NCBI RefSeq assembly: GCF_004364345.1
Contig: NZ_SOCA01000013.1
Coordinates: forward strand, 1-64,000
DNA: 64,000 nucleotides
DNA from: Prosthecobacter fusiformis
Lineage (GTDB): Bacteria; Verrucomicrobiota; Verrucomicrobiia; Verrucomicrobiales; Verrucomicrobiaceae
Direction of reading: 5' to 3'
Shown here piece by piece: positions 54,297 through 63,315 of the stretch (within the stretch, counting starts at the first letter, position 1; each line of letters starts with the position of its first letter). The notes beneath the pieces were generated by a model that saw only the letters and a program-made list of their open reading frames with translations, was not told the origin of the DNA and made no database searches. The translations under genes were made by a program, and so were the position numbers.

Positions 54297-54995
54297 ATGA
54301 CCCTGTCAGATCTCAAAAACCAAGTTTGCGAAGCCAACCGCGCCCTGGAGCCCAGCGGCCTCGTGCGCCTCACCTGGGGAAACGTCTCCGGCATCGACCG
54401 CGCCTCCGGCCTCTGGGGCATCAAGCCCAGCGGTGTTGACTATGCCAGCCTCACCCCGGAGGACATCGTCATCCTGGACCTGGAGGGAAACCTCGTGGAA
54501 GGAAAACTGCGCCCCTCCTCCGATACCAAAACCCACCTGCATCTCTACCGCGAATTTCCCCAGATCGGCGGCATCACCCACACCCACAGCCTGCATGCCA
54601 CCATGTTTTCCCAGGCCGGGCGTGAGCTCCCCTGCTACGGCACCACCCACGCGGATCACTTCTACGGCAGCGTCCCCATCGTCCGCGCCCTGACCCCGGA
54701 AGAAGTGGAAACCGATTACGAGCACTACACCGGTGTCGCCATCGTCCAGCGCCTGCGCGAGCTCGGCCTCCACCCCCTGGAGATGCCCGCCGTGCTGCAA
54801 CGCCACCACGCCCCCTTCACCTTTGGTAAGACCGCCATGGACTCCCTGCAAAACAGCATCGCCCTGGAAATGTGCGCCCAAATGGCCCTCGGCACCCTCA
54901 CCCTAAACCCCGACCAAGCCCCCATCCCCACCCACATCCTCGACAAGCACCACCTCCGCAAACACGGCCCCGGCGCCTACTACGGCCAGAAGTAA
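54297..54995 (+). CDS. araD: L-ribulose-5-phosphate 4-epimerase
   Basis: A 232-residue class II aldolase-fold enzyme that epimerises L-ribulose 5-phosphate to D-xylulose 5-phosphate, joining arabinose or related sugars to the pentose phosphate pathway. Length and active site match E. coli AraD residue for residue: zinc ligands His95, His97 (THTHSLH) and His171, Asp76 (RPSSDTK), Asp120 (THADHFYG) and Tyr229 (GAYYG). The phosphate-binding NVSG and SGVDY are also in place. The ATG at 54297 gives exactly this numbering; the open frame upstream (from 54258) would add 13 residues. No araA or araB is nearby. The gene stands alone, divergent from the ABC exporter and convergent with the beta-helix gene (7-base gap). 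UlaF/SgbE-type epimerases are the alternative. Confidence 0.93.
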   Translation: MTLSDLKNQVCEANRALEPSGLVRLTWGNVSGIDRASGLWGIKPSGVDYASLTPEDIVILDLEGNLVEGKLRPSSDTKTHLHLYREFPQIGGITHTHSLHATMFSQAGRELPCYGTTHADHFYGSVPIVRALTPEEVETDYEHYTGVAIVQRLRELGLHPLEMPAVLQRHHAPFTFGKTAMDSLQNSIALEMCAQMALGTLTLNPDQAPIPTHILDKHHLRKHGPGAYYGQK

Positions 54996-55002
54996 AGCGC
55001 AC

Positions 55003-56391
55003 TCACCTCACCTGCTTCCCATTCCCCAGCAGGTTCGCGCCGACTTGGTTATCGTTCCCGCCGAGGATGAGCAGGGAGGGTTCTTTGGAACGCACGTCTT
55101 CGACGCGGTCATCGCGAATGAGGTTATCGCTGATCAGGCTCTGCTCCACCTGCTCCAGCAGCAGGCCTGCGCCATCGCTATCCAGGATGCTGTTACCCGT
55201 AATCATCAGGCGGCGACCGCCCACGATCTCCACCGCAGCACGTTTCCGCATCACTCCGGCGACGATGTTGCCTGAGAAGGAACTATCGGTACAGGTTTTG
55301 AAAACGATGCCGTTGTTTTCCGCCTCCTTGAAACCGTTCACCAGATAACGCGGATTGCGGTCAAAATTGTTGCTGCTCACGATCAGATGCTCGCAATTTT
55401 CCGCCAGCAGATCGTGCTCAAAGCCTTCCCAAAAAGTGTTGCCGGTAATGACCACTCCACGGGCGTCCTTCACCTCAATGTTCACCTTCACATCGCTAAA
55501 CACATTGGCGCTGATGGTCACATTCCCCTCGCGGGTGTGTGCGCGGCCCACGCGGCGCTCCAGGCTGGCATCGGTCCCGGCTCCCAGGATGCGGATGTTG
55601 GCAGATCCCGCCGCCTTGCTGGTATGCTGAAGCGTGCAGCCTGTAATGGCCACCTCGCCAATCGAGCCTCCGGTAGAATCCAGCTCCACATTGGCGGAGG
55701 GTGGCGAATCCGCGTAATGATTGCTCTCGATGTCACAGGTGCCGATGTGCAGGTTGCGCACATTGCCACCGCGCGAGACGACCCCGCCGCCGCGATTGTA
55801 GCTGATGTGGCTGCCCACGATGTTGATCTGATGCAGGTTCACGTTATCCAAAAACACACCGATGCCCGTGTTGTCATACAAATGGCAGTCGCTGATCATC
55901 ACGTTGCGATTGCGAGTCGTCAGGTGAATGGCGTGGCGGCACTTGCTCACCACCAGCCGGTGCAGCGTCACCTGCATCGCCCCGCCCACCTCCACGCCAT
56001 CCGCTTCGGGATGCGCGCCATAAATTTCAAAACCGCTCAGCATCGGCGTACGTTCCTGCTCCCAGATTTCAGGCTTCATCTGGGTCGGTGCCGCCGATCC
56101 CTCATGATGACCGATGAGCCTAAACGCCGGTCCCGCCCCGGTCATCAGGAAACGCGCTGTGCCATCCCCGGATAGGCCCACCAACCCTGTTTTGGACAGG
56201 TCCACCGTGATGGTTTGCGTCAGCTTATACGTGCCTTTGGGGAAAAGCAGGCTGCCGTATTCATCCACCGCTTTCTGAAGGGCCACCGTATCATCCGTCT
56301 GGCCATCCCCCTTCACACCCACCGTCTGGACATTCGTCTGGGCCGCAGCTAGGACAGCGGAAAAAGCGATCAGCAATAGAACTCGTAGCAT
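55003..56391 (-). CDS. Secreted right-handed beta-helix protein (pectate-lyase-3-like)
   Basis: A 462-residue exported protein. A signal peptide (MLRVLLLIAFSAVLAAAQ) leads into VGVKGDGQTDDTVALQKAVD, the hallmark opening of the pectate-lyase superfamily / phage-tailspike-type beta-helix (Pectate_lyase_3). About ten coils follow, each with an Asn/Gly-rich turn, for example NVMISDCHLYDNTGIGVFLD, GVVITGNTFWEG and RLMITGNSILDSDGAGLLLE. No catalytic Asp/Lys set can be assigned by eye, so enzyme activity on polysaccharide is possible but unproven. It is convergent with araD, seven bases apart. Confidence 0.87.
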   Translation of the reverse strand: MLRVLLLIAFSAVLAAAQTNVQTVGVKGDGQTDDTVALQKAVDEYGSLLFPKGTYKLTQTITVDLSKTGLVGLSGDGTARFLMTGAGPAFRLIGHHEGSAAPTQMKPEIWEQERTPMLSGFEIYGAHPEADGVEVGGAMQVTLHRLVVSKCRHAIHLTTRNRNVMISDCHLYDNTGIGVFLDNVNLHQINIVGSHISYNRGGGVVSRGGNVRNLHIGTCDIESNHYADSPPSANVELDSTGGSIGEVAITGCTLQHTSKAAGSANIRILGAGTDASLERRVGRAHTREGNVTISANVFSDVKVNIEVKDARGVVITGNTFWEGFEHDLLAENCEHLIVSSNNFDRNPRYLVNGFKEAENNGIVFKTCTDSSFSGNIVAGVMRKRAAVEIVGGRRLMITGNSILDSDGAGLLLEQVEQSLISDNLIRDDRVEDVRSKEPSLLILGGNDNQVGANLLGNGKQVR

Positions 56392-56539
56392 CTCACTTGA
56401 ACGCGCATCAGCCTCCTAAAATCACATACCGACATGCTGCCAAGAAATGGTTTTGTGTGCAGGCTGCATGAATATCGCACGTCACCCTCCACGTATTTTA
56501 AATGAATTGGGGGGATAAGGCGTCAAAGAAAGTACAACC

Positions 56540-57373
56540 ATGCCAACTCCCACCATGCACGATAAAGAGGGGCGACCTGGTGCCGCCGCCCCCAGCCCGC
56601 AACCCCCACCCCAAGCGCCGAGTGAAAAGCAAATCCAGCAGGCCTTTTGCCACCGGTTGGTTGACCGCGCCCTTCTCCAGGGCCCCAATCACCGCCTGAC
56701 GGAACTGCGCATCCTTTTCAGTGTCATCGGAGATTTCCTGCGCGGATTTCGCGGTCTGCACTTCGTCGGCCCCTGCATCACCGTCTTCGGCTCCGCCCGT
56801 TTTCAGGAAGACCACCCGCATTATCAAAAGGCACGCGAGATCGGCGCGGCCATCGTGAAGGCAGGTTTCACCGTCATGACCGGCGGTGGCCCCGGCATCA
56901 TGGAGGCAGCCAATCGCGGGGCAAAAGATGTGGGCGGCCGCAGTGTCGGCTGCAACATTGAACTGCCCTTTGAGCAGAGCCACAATCCCTACCTGGACCG
57001 CTGGGTGACGATGAAATACTTCTTTGTTCGCAAAGTGCTGCTCATGAAATACAGCTACGGATTCGTCATCATGCCCGGCGGCTTCGGCACCCTGGACGAG
57101 GCCTTTGAAGCGCTGACGCTCATCCAGACCAAGAAAGTCCGAAACTTCCCCGTCGTCATCATGGGTACCGAGTTTTGGGGAGACCTTCGCGCCCTGGTGG
57201 ACAGCATGGTCACCAACGGCACCATCAGCCCGGAGGACCTAAACCTCATCTGCTGGACGGACAGTGTGGAGGAAGCCATCGCCCACCTGGAAGAACGGGC
57301 CGTCAAACAATTCGGCCTGACCTGCGAGGTGCCGCCCCGCTCTAGCTCCTGGCTGTGGGAAAAAGGCCTGTAA
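56540..57373 (+). CDS. LOG-family protein (TIGR00730-type nucleotide phosphoribohydrolase)
   Basis: A 277-residue Rossmann-fold protein. The two diagnostic motifs of LOG (LONELY GUY) lysine-decarboxylase-like proteins are present: GGGPGIMEAANRGA at 115-128 and PGGFGTLDE at 179-187. Characterised members cleave N6-modified or plain AMP to the free base and ribose 5-phosphate. The Rossmann core starts at about 79 (CITVFGSARF). The first 70 residues are an extension, with a Pro-rich start and then a helix (AFCHRLVDRALL). The start at 56540 is the only ATG before that extension; a start nearer the core cannot be excluded. A UUCG-capped terminator follows. It diverges from the beta-helix gene over about 150 bases. 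Confidence 0.9.
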   Translation: MPTPTMHDKEGRPGAAAPSPQPPPQAPSEKQIQQAFCHRLVDRALLQGPNHRLTELRILFSVIGDFLRGFRGLHFVGPCITVFGSARFQEDHPHYQKAREIGAAIVKAGFTVMTGGGPGIMEAANRGAKDVGGRSVGCNIELPFEQSHNPYLDRWVTMKYFFVRKVLLMKYSYGFVIMPGGFGTLDEAFEALTLIQTKKVRNFPVVIMGTEFWGDLRALVDSMVTNGTISPEDLNLICWTDSVEEAIAHLEERAVKQFGLTCEVPPRSSSWLWEKGL

Positions 57374-57384
57374 CCGGCTTGTCT

Positions 57385-57411
57385 AAAGCGCCCTTTCGAG
57401 GGCGCTTTCTA
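57385..57411 (+). terminator. Intrinsic terminator of the LOG gene
   Basis: A perfect 10-bp stem (57385-57394 with 57399-57408) is capped by the very stable tetraloop TTCG. The stem ends in TTT followed by CT, 12 bases after the stop codon. Confidence 0.88.
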
Positions 57412-57510
57412 GATGGTAAATCCCGACAGCAATTTTCACAAAGAAGTAAAAACGCAGGTGATTAGCAAAGGGCACTTGAGGCCGTCTTGCGCAAAAACAT
57501 CTCCGTCCCC

Positions 57511-57605
57511 AAGCCCAACGGGCTTACGTAATTGAGCCCAGGATTGGCACAATCCTGGGGACAGGACCCGCAGGCGCCTTCAATCCGCGAACCCCAACGG
57601 GGTTC
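57511..57605. repeat. Cluster of three perfect short hairpins
   Basis: Stem-loops are seen at 57511-57525 (aagccc-aac-gggctt), 57537-57559 (9-bp stem cccaggatt, 5-base loop) and 57589-57605 (gaacccc-aac-ggggttc). Two share the CCC-AAC-GGG core. They lie between the convergent LOG and prenyl-synthase genes. They may be REP-like or serve as two-way terminators; there are no T tracts. Confidence 0.65.
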
Positions 57606-57649
57606 AGTCCTGAAACGACAGCGAAATCATCATGGCAGGATGACGCCGC

Positions 57650-58660
57650 TCACACCGACTCCCGGCAATTGCTCAGCAGCGCATGCAGGTAACCGGCGAT
57701 TTCATCAAAGGCGGTCTTATAATCCGATTCTTCCAGGCAGATCAGCTCGGCACGGGCTTCATTCAGCATGTTTTGCGCAAAGGTGACTGCACGCTCAATG
57801 GCCCCTTCATAGTCAGCGATGCCGGCCAGGATGGAGGTATCCATCGGCTCCCCCTTCAGCAGCATCTTGTTCAGCTTCTGCTTCTGCGCATCCGTGGCGT
57901 CTTCCAGAAGATAAAGGATAGGCAGCGTCAGCTTGCCCTTGATGAGGTCGGTGCGCAGGGTCTTGCCCACTTCCTTTTCATCTCCCACTAGGTCCAGGCA
58001 GTCATCATAGATCTGATAGACCGTGCCCAGCTTCATCCCGTAGCTGTAAAGCGCGTGTTCCACCTGCTCAGACACTCCATTGAGGCGTGCGCCCAGCCCG
58101 GCAGCAGCGGCAAAGAGGGCCGCTGTTTTCATCTCGATCATGCGCAGGTAATCCGGCACCGAGAGGTTCAGGTCAAAGCGGCGCTGCGTCTGCAAAATCT
58201 CCCCGCTGCATACATCGCGTGAGGCTTTGGCGATGCTGCGGCAGACCTGGGTATCTTCAAATTCCGTGGCCAGCTCCAGCGAGTAGGCGAAGATGGCATC
58301 TCCCAGCAGCACGCTCAGCGCACTGCCCCATTTGGCAGCCGCAGTCGGCAGACCCCGCCGGGTGGCGGCACCGTCCATGATGTCATCATGCACCAGGGAG
58401 GCGATGTGTACCATTTCCAAAATAACCGAGAGACGCGTGTGGTCCGCTGTCTTGCCGCCCGTGGCCCCACCGGCCAGCAGAGCCAGAGCCGGACGGATAC
58501 GCTTTCCTGCCGCCTGGCACACATAGCTCACGTATCCTTCCACGGCCGGATCAAAGGCACGGGACTGTTCGCGAATAGCTTTCTCGACGATCTCGAGGTC
58601 AGCACGAACGAGTTCGAATGGAAAGACAGGGGCGGAGGCGCTGGCGGGAATATTTTTCAT
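57650..58660 (-). CDS. Polyprenyl (octa/heptaprenyl-type) diphosphate synthase
   Basis: A 336-residue trans-isoprenyl diphosphate synthase that extends allylic diphosphates with isopentenyl diphosphate, probably for the quinone side chain. The first Asp-rich motif is HDDIMD (DDxxD at 92-96), followed by RRGLPTA, and the second is YDDCLD (219-223) followed by GDEKEVGKTLRTDL. GKRIRP at 52-57 binds IPP. The small residue before the first motif (ASLV) and the length favour long-chain products (IspB/HepT type) over GGPP, but chain length is not certain. The ATG at 58660 has no Shine-Dalgarno sequence. No menaquinone gene is next to it. Confidence 0.93.
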   Translation of the reverse strand: MKNIPASASAPVFPFELVRADLEIVEKAIREQSRAFDPAVEGYVSYVCQAAGKRIRPALALLAGGATGGKTADHTRLSVILEMVHIASLVHDDIMDGAATRRGLPTAAAKWGSALSVLLGDAIFAYSLELATEFEDTQVCRSIAKASRDVCSGEILQTQRRFDLNLSVPDYLRMIEMKTAALFAAAAGLGARLNGVSEQVEHALYSYGMKLGTVYQIYDDCLDLVGDEKEVGKTLRTDLIKGKLTLPILYLLEDATDAQKQKLNKMLLKGEPMDTSILAGIADYEGAIERAVTFAQNMLNEARAELICLEESDYKTAFDEIAGYLHALLSNCRESV

Positions 58661-58842
58661 GGACAGGGCGTGGCTGGCAGCGCCGGGGGACTAAGAACAG
58701 ACTCCCAGTACGTGGCGCACCGCCTTTCCTGAGTCAATTACGACCTGCATGGAATCTGCGGATCAACTTTCACCCAGGTTATCATGGATGAAACTTTTGA
58801 AAGCAAAATGGGCCGAAAAGTCGCCTCAAAGCCCTGCCATAT

Positions 58843-61011
58843 TCACTTCATATCGAGCAGCCGCCGCGATTCCTCCAGCAGGAAAGCGGTATCTGTGAAG
58901 GGTTCCCAGCTCACATCCCACCAGCGCACACGGCCTTCGGCATCCACCAGTACCGCCGCATGCAGCGGCTCATCCTCAAAGTCATCATAAGCTTTGAAAG
59001 ACTTAAACATCGCCAGTCCAGGATCGCAGTAGATGGGAAACGGGGGCAACTTGCCCGTGCTCATCTGTTCTGAGATTCGTCCCGCCAGGGAGACTGGCTC
59101 CAGGGTGACGGCAGCAAGCTGGATGCCCGCCTTTTCATAGTCGGGGGCCACTTTGGCAAAGGCATTGATCTGCGTCATGCAGTGGCCACAGGCGCTGCCC
59201 AGGTAAAACAGCAGCACATGCGGTTTCCCCTCGAAGGCGGCTGCGGTGACCGGTTGCCCCTCCAGAGTCAGCGCCTCCCATGGAGGTGCTGCGGGTGGCT
59301 GCCAGTGCATGGGCCCCAGGGTATCCAGCGCCGGGCGCACCCCGCTGTCCTCATGTTTTGGAGCAGCCTCACGCCATTCTTTCCCCGTGCCCAGGGTCAC
59401 CGCCAGCGCATCCAGCCGCATGGCCACAGGCAGATCCTTGTCCATGGCAAAGGCTAGCTTGCCTACTTGTTTCAGCGTCTTTTTCGCGTCCTCAGTCTTG
59501 CCCAGCGCGGCCTGCACTTCCGTCTTCACGGCCAGGCCATAAAGCTCCTCAGACATGCCCTTCAGGCAGGCTTCCGCTTGGGTTTGACCACCCAGTTTCA
59601 GCCACAGCGGGGCGGCACGTTCCTTCGGCATCCCGGTCGCTGCTTGCAGCTTTTTAGCCGCATCTTTAGCTCCCATGAGGATGGCCTTCAGCGCCCGCAG
59701 TTCAGCCACCGCCTCAGCCGCTGCATCAGGCTTCTTTCCACCTTTAGCGGGCGGCCCGGCTTTCTTCTCGCCCTTCTTCTTGGCCTCCGCCTTTTTGATC
59801 TTCGCCTGCCACTGCTCCAGATGCGCGATGTTGATGTCCAGGGACTTCACATCCCCCTGATGATAAAAAGCCAGCCCGCGTGCATGACGCCGCGTCACCT
59901 CATGCTGGGCATGATCCACTGCCGTGATAAATGGCCCATCGGTCACGGCCAGCAACTCCTCCCAGCGCTCCCATTTGATCAGTGTCTCGATCAACCGTGT
60001 GCGGCCATAGTTGGCGCTGCCTTTGTCCAGCGTGTTGTATTTGGGATGCCGCGGATTGGTGATCAGGCTGCGGGCCAGCGCCTCGGCCTCTTGGGCTCGC
60101 CCCAGTTCGTTAAAGGTACGCACCAGCCATTCCTCATTGTGGGCATAGTTATGAATTTGATCCGGCAGCACCCAGTTCTGGCGCATGTATTCATGATCCG
60201 CCCGCGTGCTGGCCTCCTGCTGCCAAGCGGCGTCATCGGGACGCTTCAGTTTGGAAAAGGTGTGCCCCGGCATGTGCCACATATGGGCGATGCCCGGCGC
60301 GGACTGGCCATTCTGCGCGGCGGATTTCACCGCACGCGCCGGTTTGCTACCATCCCATAAATGAATGCGATAATGATGCGCGGGATGCTCTGGGTTTGCG
60401 ACAAAGACCTGGTCCAGCAGCATGTCCACCACCTGCGGACTGCTCATCGGTGCCACATCCTTGGCATGCCAGATTTTCCAGGCCAGAAACGCCTTTGCCT
60501 CCACATCCTCCGGGTGCTCCTGCACGATGGTTTCCAGATCGCGGATAAAATCCAGCGCGCGCTGTTTTTTATCCCGCTTGTCCTCCTTGTAAAAATTCTC
60601 CAGCGTGGCCAGCCACAGCTTCTCCCTAGCCTCCGCCTTGTCCTTCAGCGCCACAGCCTTCTTCACAAATTCCTTGGCACGCTTTTCGTTATTCACATTC
60701 GCCATCGCCATGCCCCAAAAGGCCATAGCGCATTCCTTGTCCAGCACCGCCACCTGCCGGAACGAACGCTCCGCCTCATAATACCAGAAGCCATGGAGCT
60801 GGCCCACGCCCTGGTTGAAAAACTTCTGCGCCTCCGCGTTCTTCGTGGAGATTTTGAAATCCACCTTCCCTGTCCCCGGCATCAGCACCGCAGCCTGTCT
60901 CGGCCCTTCATTGAAGGCCTCCCCATGCAAAGAATGACCGGGCAAAGGATCCGCCGCCGCACAGACCAGGGCGGCGCTGAAGAAAACAAAGGCTGAAAAA
61001 CGCAAGTGCAT
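58843..61011 (-). CDS. Exported TPR protein with C-terminal peroxiredoxin/thioredoxin-fold domain
   Basis: A 722-residue exported protein. A signal peptide (MHLRFSAFVFFSAALVCAAA) is followed by TPR-like helical repeats, including FNQGVGQLHGFWYYEAERSF and CAMAFWGMAMA. A His-rich core HMWHMPGHTFSKL...IHNYAHNEEWLV is conserved in a class of bacterial TPR proteins. Residues about 410-440 are a Lys/Ala/Pro-rich linker. The last 150 residues are a thioredoxin fold of the AhpC/TSA-redoxin type with GSACGHCMTQ, a CxxC pair, after VLLFYLGS. This suggests a periplasmic thiol oxidoreductase or peroxidase joined to a protein-binding scaffold. Partner unknown. The ATG at 61011 begins the signal peptide. 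Confidence 0.85.
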   Translation of the reverse strand: MHLRFSAFVFFSAALVCAAADPLPGHSLHGEAFNEGPRQAAVLMPGTGKVDFKISTKNAEAQKFFNQGVGQLHGFWYYEAERSFRQVAVLDKECAMAFWGMAMANVNNEKRAKEFVKKAVALKDKAEAREKLWLATLENFYKEDKRDKKQRALDFIRDLETIVQEHPEDVEAKAFLAWKIWHAKDVAPMSSPQVVDMLLDQVFVANPEHPAHHYRIHLWDGSKPARAVKSAAQNGQSAPGIAHMWHMPGHTFSKLKRPDDAAWQQEASTRADHEYMRQNWVLPDQIHNYAHNEEWLVRTFNELGRAQEAEALARSLITNPRHPKYNTLDKGSANYGRTRLIETLIKWERWEELLAVTDGPFITAVDHAQHEVTRRHARGLAFYHQGDVKSLDINIAHLEQWQAKIKKAEAKKKGEKKAGPPAKGGKKPDAAAEAVAELRALKAILMGAKDAAKKLQAATGMPKERAAPLWLKLGGQTQAEACLKGMSEELYGLAVKTEVQAALGKTEDAKKTLKQVGKLAFAMDKDLPVAMRLDALAVTLGTGKEWREAAPKHEDSGVRPALDTLGPMHWQPPAAPPWEALTLEGQPVTAAAFEGKPHVLLFYLGSACGHCMTQINAFAKVAPDYEKAGIQLAAVTLEPVSLAGRISEQMSTGKLPPFPIYCDPGLAMFKSFKAYDDFEDEPLHAAVLVDAEGRVRWWDVSWEPFTDTAFLLEESRRLLDMK

Positions 61012-61063
61012 GAAGTGCCTACATCAACGCAGCCAGCGACTGCATTCATGCTGCATCCGCAAA

Positions 61064-62338
61064 TCAAACCTTCCGCCACCGCCGTGCCTTGAACTCATAC
61101 CGGGGCAGGCTGTCGGATTCCACCAATCGCACCGGGATGCGCATGGAAAAGGTATCCCGCAATTTTGATTCCAGCCGCTTAAACAGGTTTTTGGGCACAT
61201 TGCCCGGCACCTCGATCAGCAGTTCGATCTCGTCCATGGCCTCGACCTTCCTCTGCTCCACCATGAATTCCACCACCTCGCTAAACTGCCGCACCACGGC
61301 CTCCACAGCACTGGGGTACACGTTCACTCCGCGCACCACCACCATGTCATCCACCCGGCTCAGCACCCCACCTTCCAGCGTCAGCCGCCCATTCCACATC
61401 CTCTTTTTCACCCAATCCCCGGTGCGATAGCGCAGCAGCGGCCCGGCAGCGCGGTCCAGGGTGGTCAGCACCAGTTCTCCATGTTCACCATCCGCCACTT
61501 CCAGGCCTGTGGCAGTGTCGATCACTTCCGCCAGATAGGCTTCTTCGATAACCACGAGCTGCCCCGGTGCCACCGTCAGTTCATAGCTCACCGGTCCCAC
61601 TTCGGTCATGCCGTGGTGGTCATAAACACGCGCGTTCCATAGCTTCTCGATCCGCGCCCGCACCTCCGGGATACTGCCCCCAGGCTCTCCGGCGACGATG
61701 ATTTTTCGGATGCTCAAGGCTTCCCTCTCCACTCCGCTGGCCTCACCGATGAGCTCGCCCAGGCGCAGCGCATACGTGGGCGTACAGCACAGCACCGTGG
61801 TCCCATACCGAACCATCATTTCCAGACGCGCCTGGCTGGAAAGACCGCCGCTGGGCAGGGAAAGATAGTGCCCGTTGGCCGCCTCATACGCGGTCCAAAA
61901 ACCCAGGAAAGGTCCAAATGAAAACGCGAAAAAGATCCGGTCGCTCCCCTTCTCCAGATCCGCCGCCTCATACACCCGCCGCCAGCAGGCCAGCATAGCC
62001 TCCCAGCTTTCACAGGTATCCAACCACGCCACCGGCTGGCCGCTGCTTGTGCCGCTGGTCTGGCAAAAGCGCGTGTAGTCCGCCAGCGGCTGCGTGAGAT
62101 GTGTGCCGAAGGGCGGATGCGCCACCCGGTCGGCCAGCAGCTCATCCTTGGTCGTGAAAGGCACCTGCTGGATGAAATCTTCCACCCCATTCATTGCGGA
62201 AACCACAGCTCCTGCCGCCTTGAATTTAGGCGCGTAAAATCCGTCCGCAGCGGTCACGGCGAGCAGGATGGAGCGCAGCTTGCGCCACTGGCTGGCACGC
62301 AGACGGTCACGGTCGAGGGGGGTACTTTCATCAGCCAC
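61064..62338 (-). CDS. Phenylacetate-CoA ligase-like adenylate-forming enzyme
   Basis: A 424-residue member of the ANL superfamily, PaaK branch, which activates a carboxylic acid as acyl-AMP and passes it to CoA. Seen are the P-loop QTSGTSSGQP, YDHHGMTEVGPV (A5-like), RYRTGDWV and SRVDDMVVVRGVNVYPSAVE (hinge and C-domain start), ending SLPRYEFKARRW with the lysine expected to complete the active site. The length is normal for PaaK. The frame begins with GTG at 62338; no ATG is available near the N-terminus. The substrate is open, since no phenylacetate pathway genes are nearby. It follows the ROK kinase gene by 76 bases on the same strand. Confidence 0.87.
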   Translation of the reverse strand: MADESTPLDRDRLRASQWRKLRSILLAVTAADGFYAPKFKAAGAVVSAMNGVEDFIQQVPFTTKDELLADRVAHPPFGTHLTQPLADYTRFCQTSGTSSGQPVAWLDTCESWEAMLACWRRVYEAADLEKGSDRIFFAFSFGPFLGFWTAYEAANGHYLSLPSGGLSSQARLEMMVRYGTTVLCCTPTYALRLGELIGEASGVEREALSIRKIIVAGEPGGSIPEVRARIEKLWNARVYDHHGMTEVGPVSYELTVAPGQLVVIEEAYLAEVIDTATGLEVADGEHGELVLTTLDRAAGPLLRYRTGDWVKKRMWNGRLTLEGGVLSRVDDMVVVRGVNVYPSAVEAVVRQFSEVVEFMVEQRKVEAMDEIELLIEVPGNVPKNLFKRLESKLRDTFSMRIPVRLVESDSLPRYEFKARRWRKV

Positions 62339-62414
62339 CTGGCAGCGTTGCCGAGCAGGCCGGAGCGGTCAAATAGAGATGCACACAGACTGCATGGGCC
62401 GGAGCCTCACGCCA

Positions 62415-63308
62415 TCACAGCACACTCTTCACGCACCCGTAGGCACCCGCTTCATCCCCCAGGCTGGCCAGCGCCAGACGCACCTGCTTTCCACCCGGCC
62501 GCCATTCGTATTCATCCAGGAAAACCGAAAGCGGTTTCAGCAGGCGGTCCCCTGCCCCCGTCGCGATACCCCCGCCCAAAATGATCAGCTCCGGGTCTAG
62601 CACATTGATCAGGCTGCCCAGCGCTGCACCCAGATGACGCAGGGATTCCAGCCATACCTTGACCGCATGCTCATCCCCGGTAGCGACCGCTTCCAGCAGC
62701 GCCAGGGTGGTGGCATAACGCCCCTCCCCACGTTCCTGGATCGTCTTATTGCCAATCGCCACCTCCAGGCTGCCAGGCGTGCCATACAGGTCCGTTGGCG
62801 CATTCACATCCGTGGAAACATGCCCCAGATGCCCAGCCCGGCCGATGGCCCCCTTCAGTATTCGCCCATCGCAAAATATCGCCCCGCCGACTCCAGTGCC
62901 CAGAGTCACCATGAACACATTTTGACAGCCTCTGGCCGCGCCCACCCACACCTCCCCCAGCAGGGCTGCATGGGCATCGTTGAGCACATTCACATGCCGG
63001 TCCAGAAAGGTCGGCCAGTCCAGTTTCTCCAGCCCATGCATCCGCCCCGGCATCCAGTCGATGCATCGCCCGTTCGGATTCGCCAGCCCTGGTGCGGACA
63101 GCCCCACACGCAGCCGCCCTCCACCAGCTTGCGCTTCCAGTTCCTCCACGATCCCCCGCACAGTCAGCGCGAAACGCGGCACTCCATCCACAAATTCACC
63201 GTCCAGTGTCGGACGTGAAAAGCTCGTGACCAATTTCCCGGTTTCACACTCAATGAGTGCCGCCTTGATGTTCGTTCCGCCCAGATCAATTCCTATCGCT
63301 ACATTCAT
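62415..63308 (-). CDS. ROK-family sugar kinase
   Basis: A 297-residue ROK (repressor, ORF, kinase) family protein without the DNA-binding N-terminus, so a kinase such as glucokinase or N-acylhexosamine kinase. The ATP phosphate loop is DLGGTNIK at 8-15. The catalytic base is Asp111 in VLNDAHAAL; GTGVGGAIFCDGRILKG and His160 in GRAGHLGH are in place. The usual zinc motif CxCGxxGCxE is replaced: the three cysteines correspond to Asp173, Tyr175 and Ser180 (YGTPGSLE kept). The ATG at 63308 lies 7 bases after the SDR stop, indicating co-transcription; the longer open frame lies within the SDR gene. Sugar unknown. Confidence 0.9.
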   Translation of the reverse strand: MNVAIGIDLGGTNIKAALIECETGKLVTSFSRPTLDGEFVDGVPRFALTVRGIVEELEAQAGGGRLRVGLSAPGLANPNGRCIDWMPGRMHGLEKLDWPTFLDRHVNVLNDAHAALLGEVWVGAARGCQNVFMVTLGTGVGGAIFCDGRILKGAIGRAGHLGHVSTDVNAPTDLYGTPGSLEVAIGNKTIQERGEGRYATTLALLEAVATGDEHAVKVWLESLRHLGAALGSLINVLDPELIILGGGIATGAGDRLLKPLSVFLDEYEWRPGGKQVRLALASLGDEAGAYGCVKSVL

Positions 63309-63315
63309 AGTTATA

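Noticed and set aside
54146-54424. N-terminal 93-codon extension of the ABC exporter
   Set aside because: It overlaps the divergent araD start and has no resemblance to exporter N-termini; the ATG at 54145 gives a normal length.
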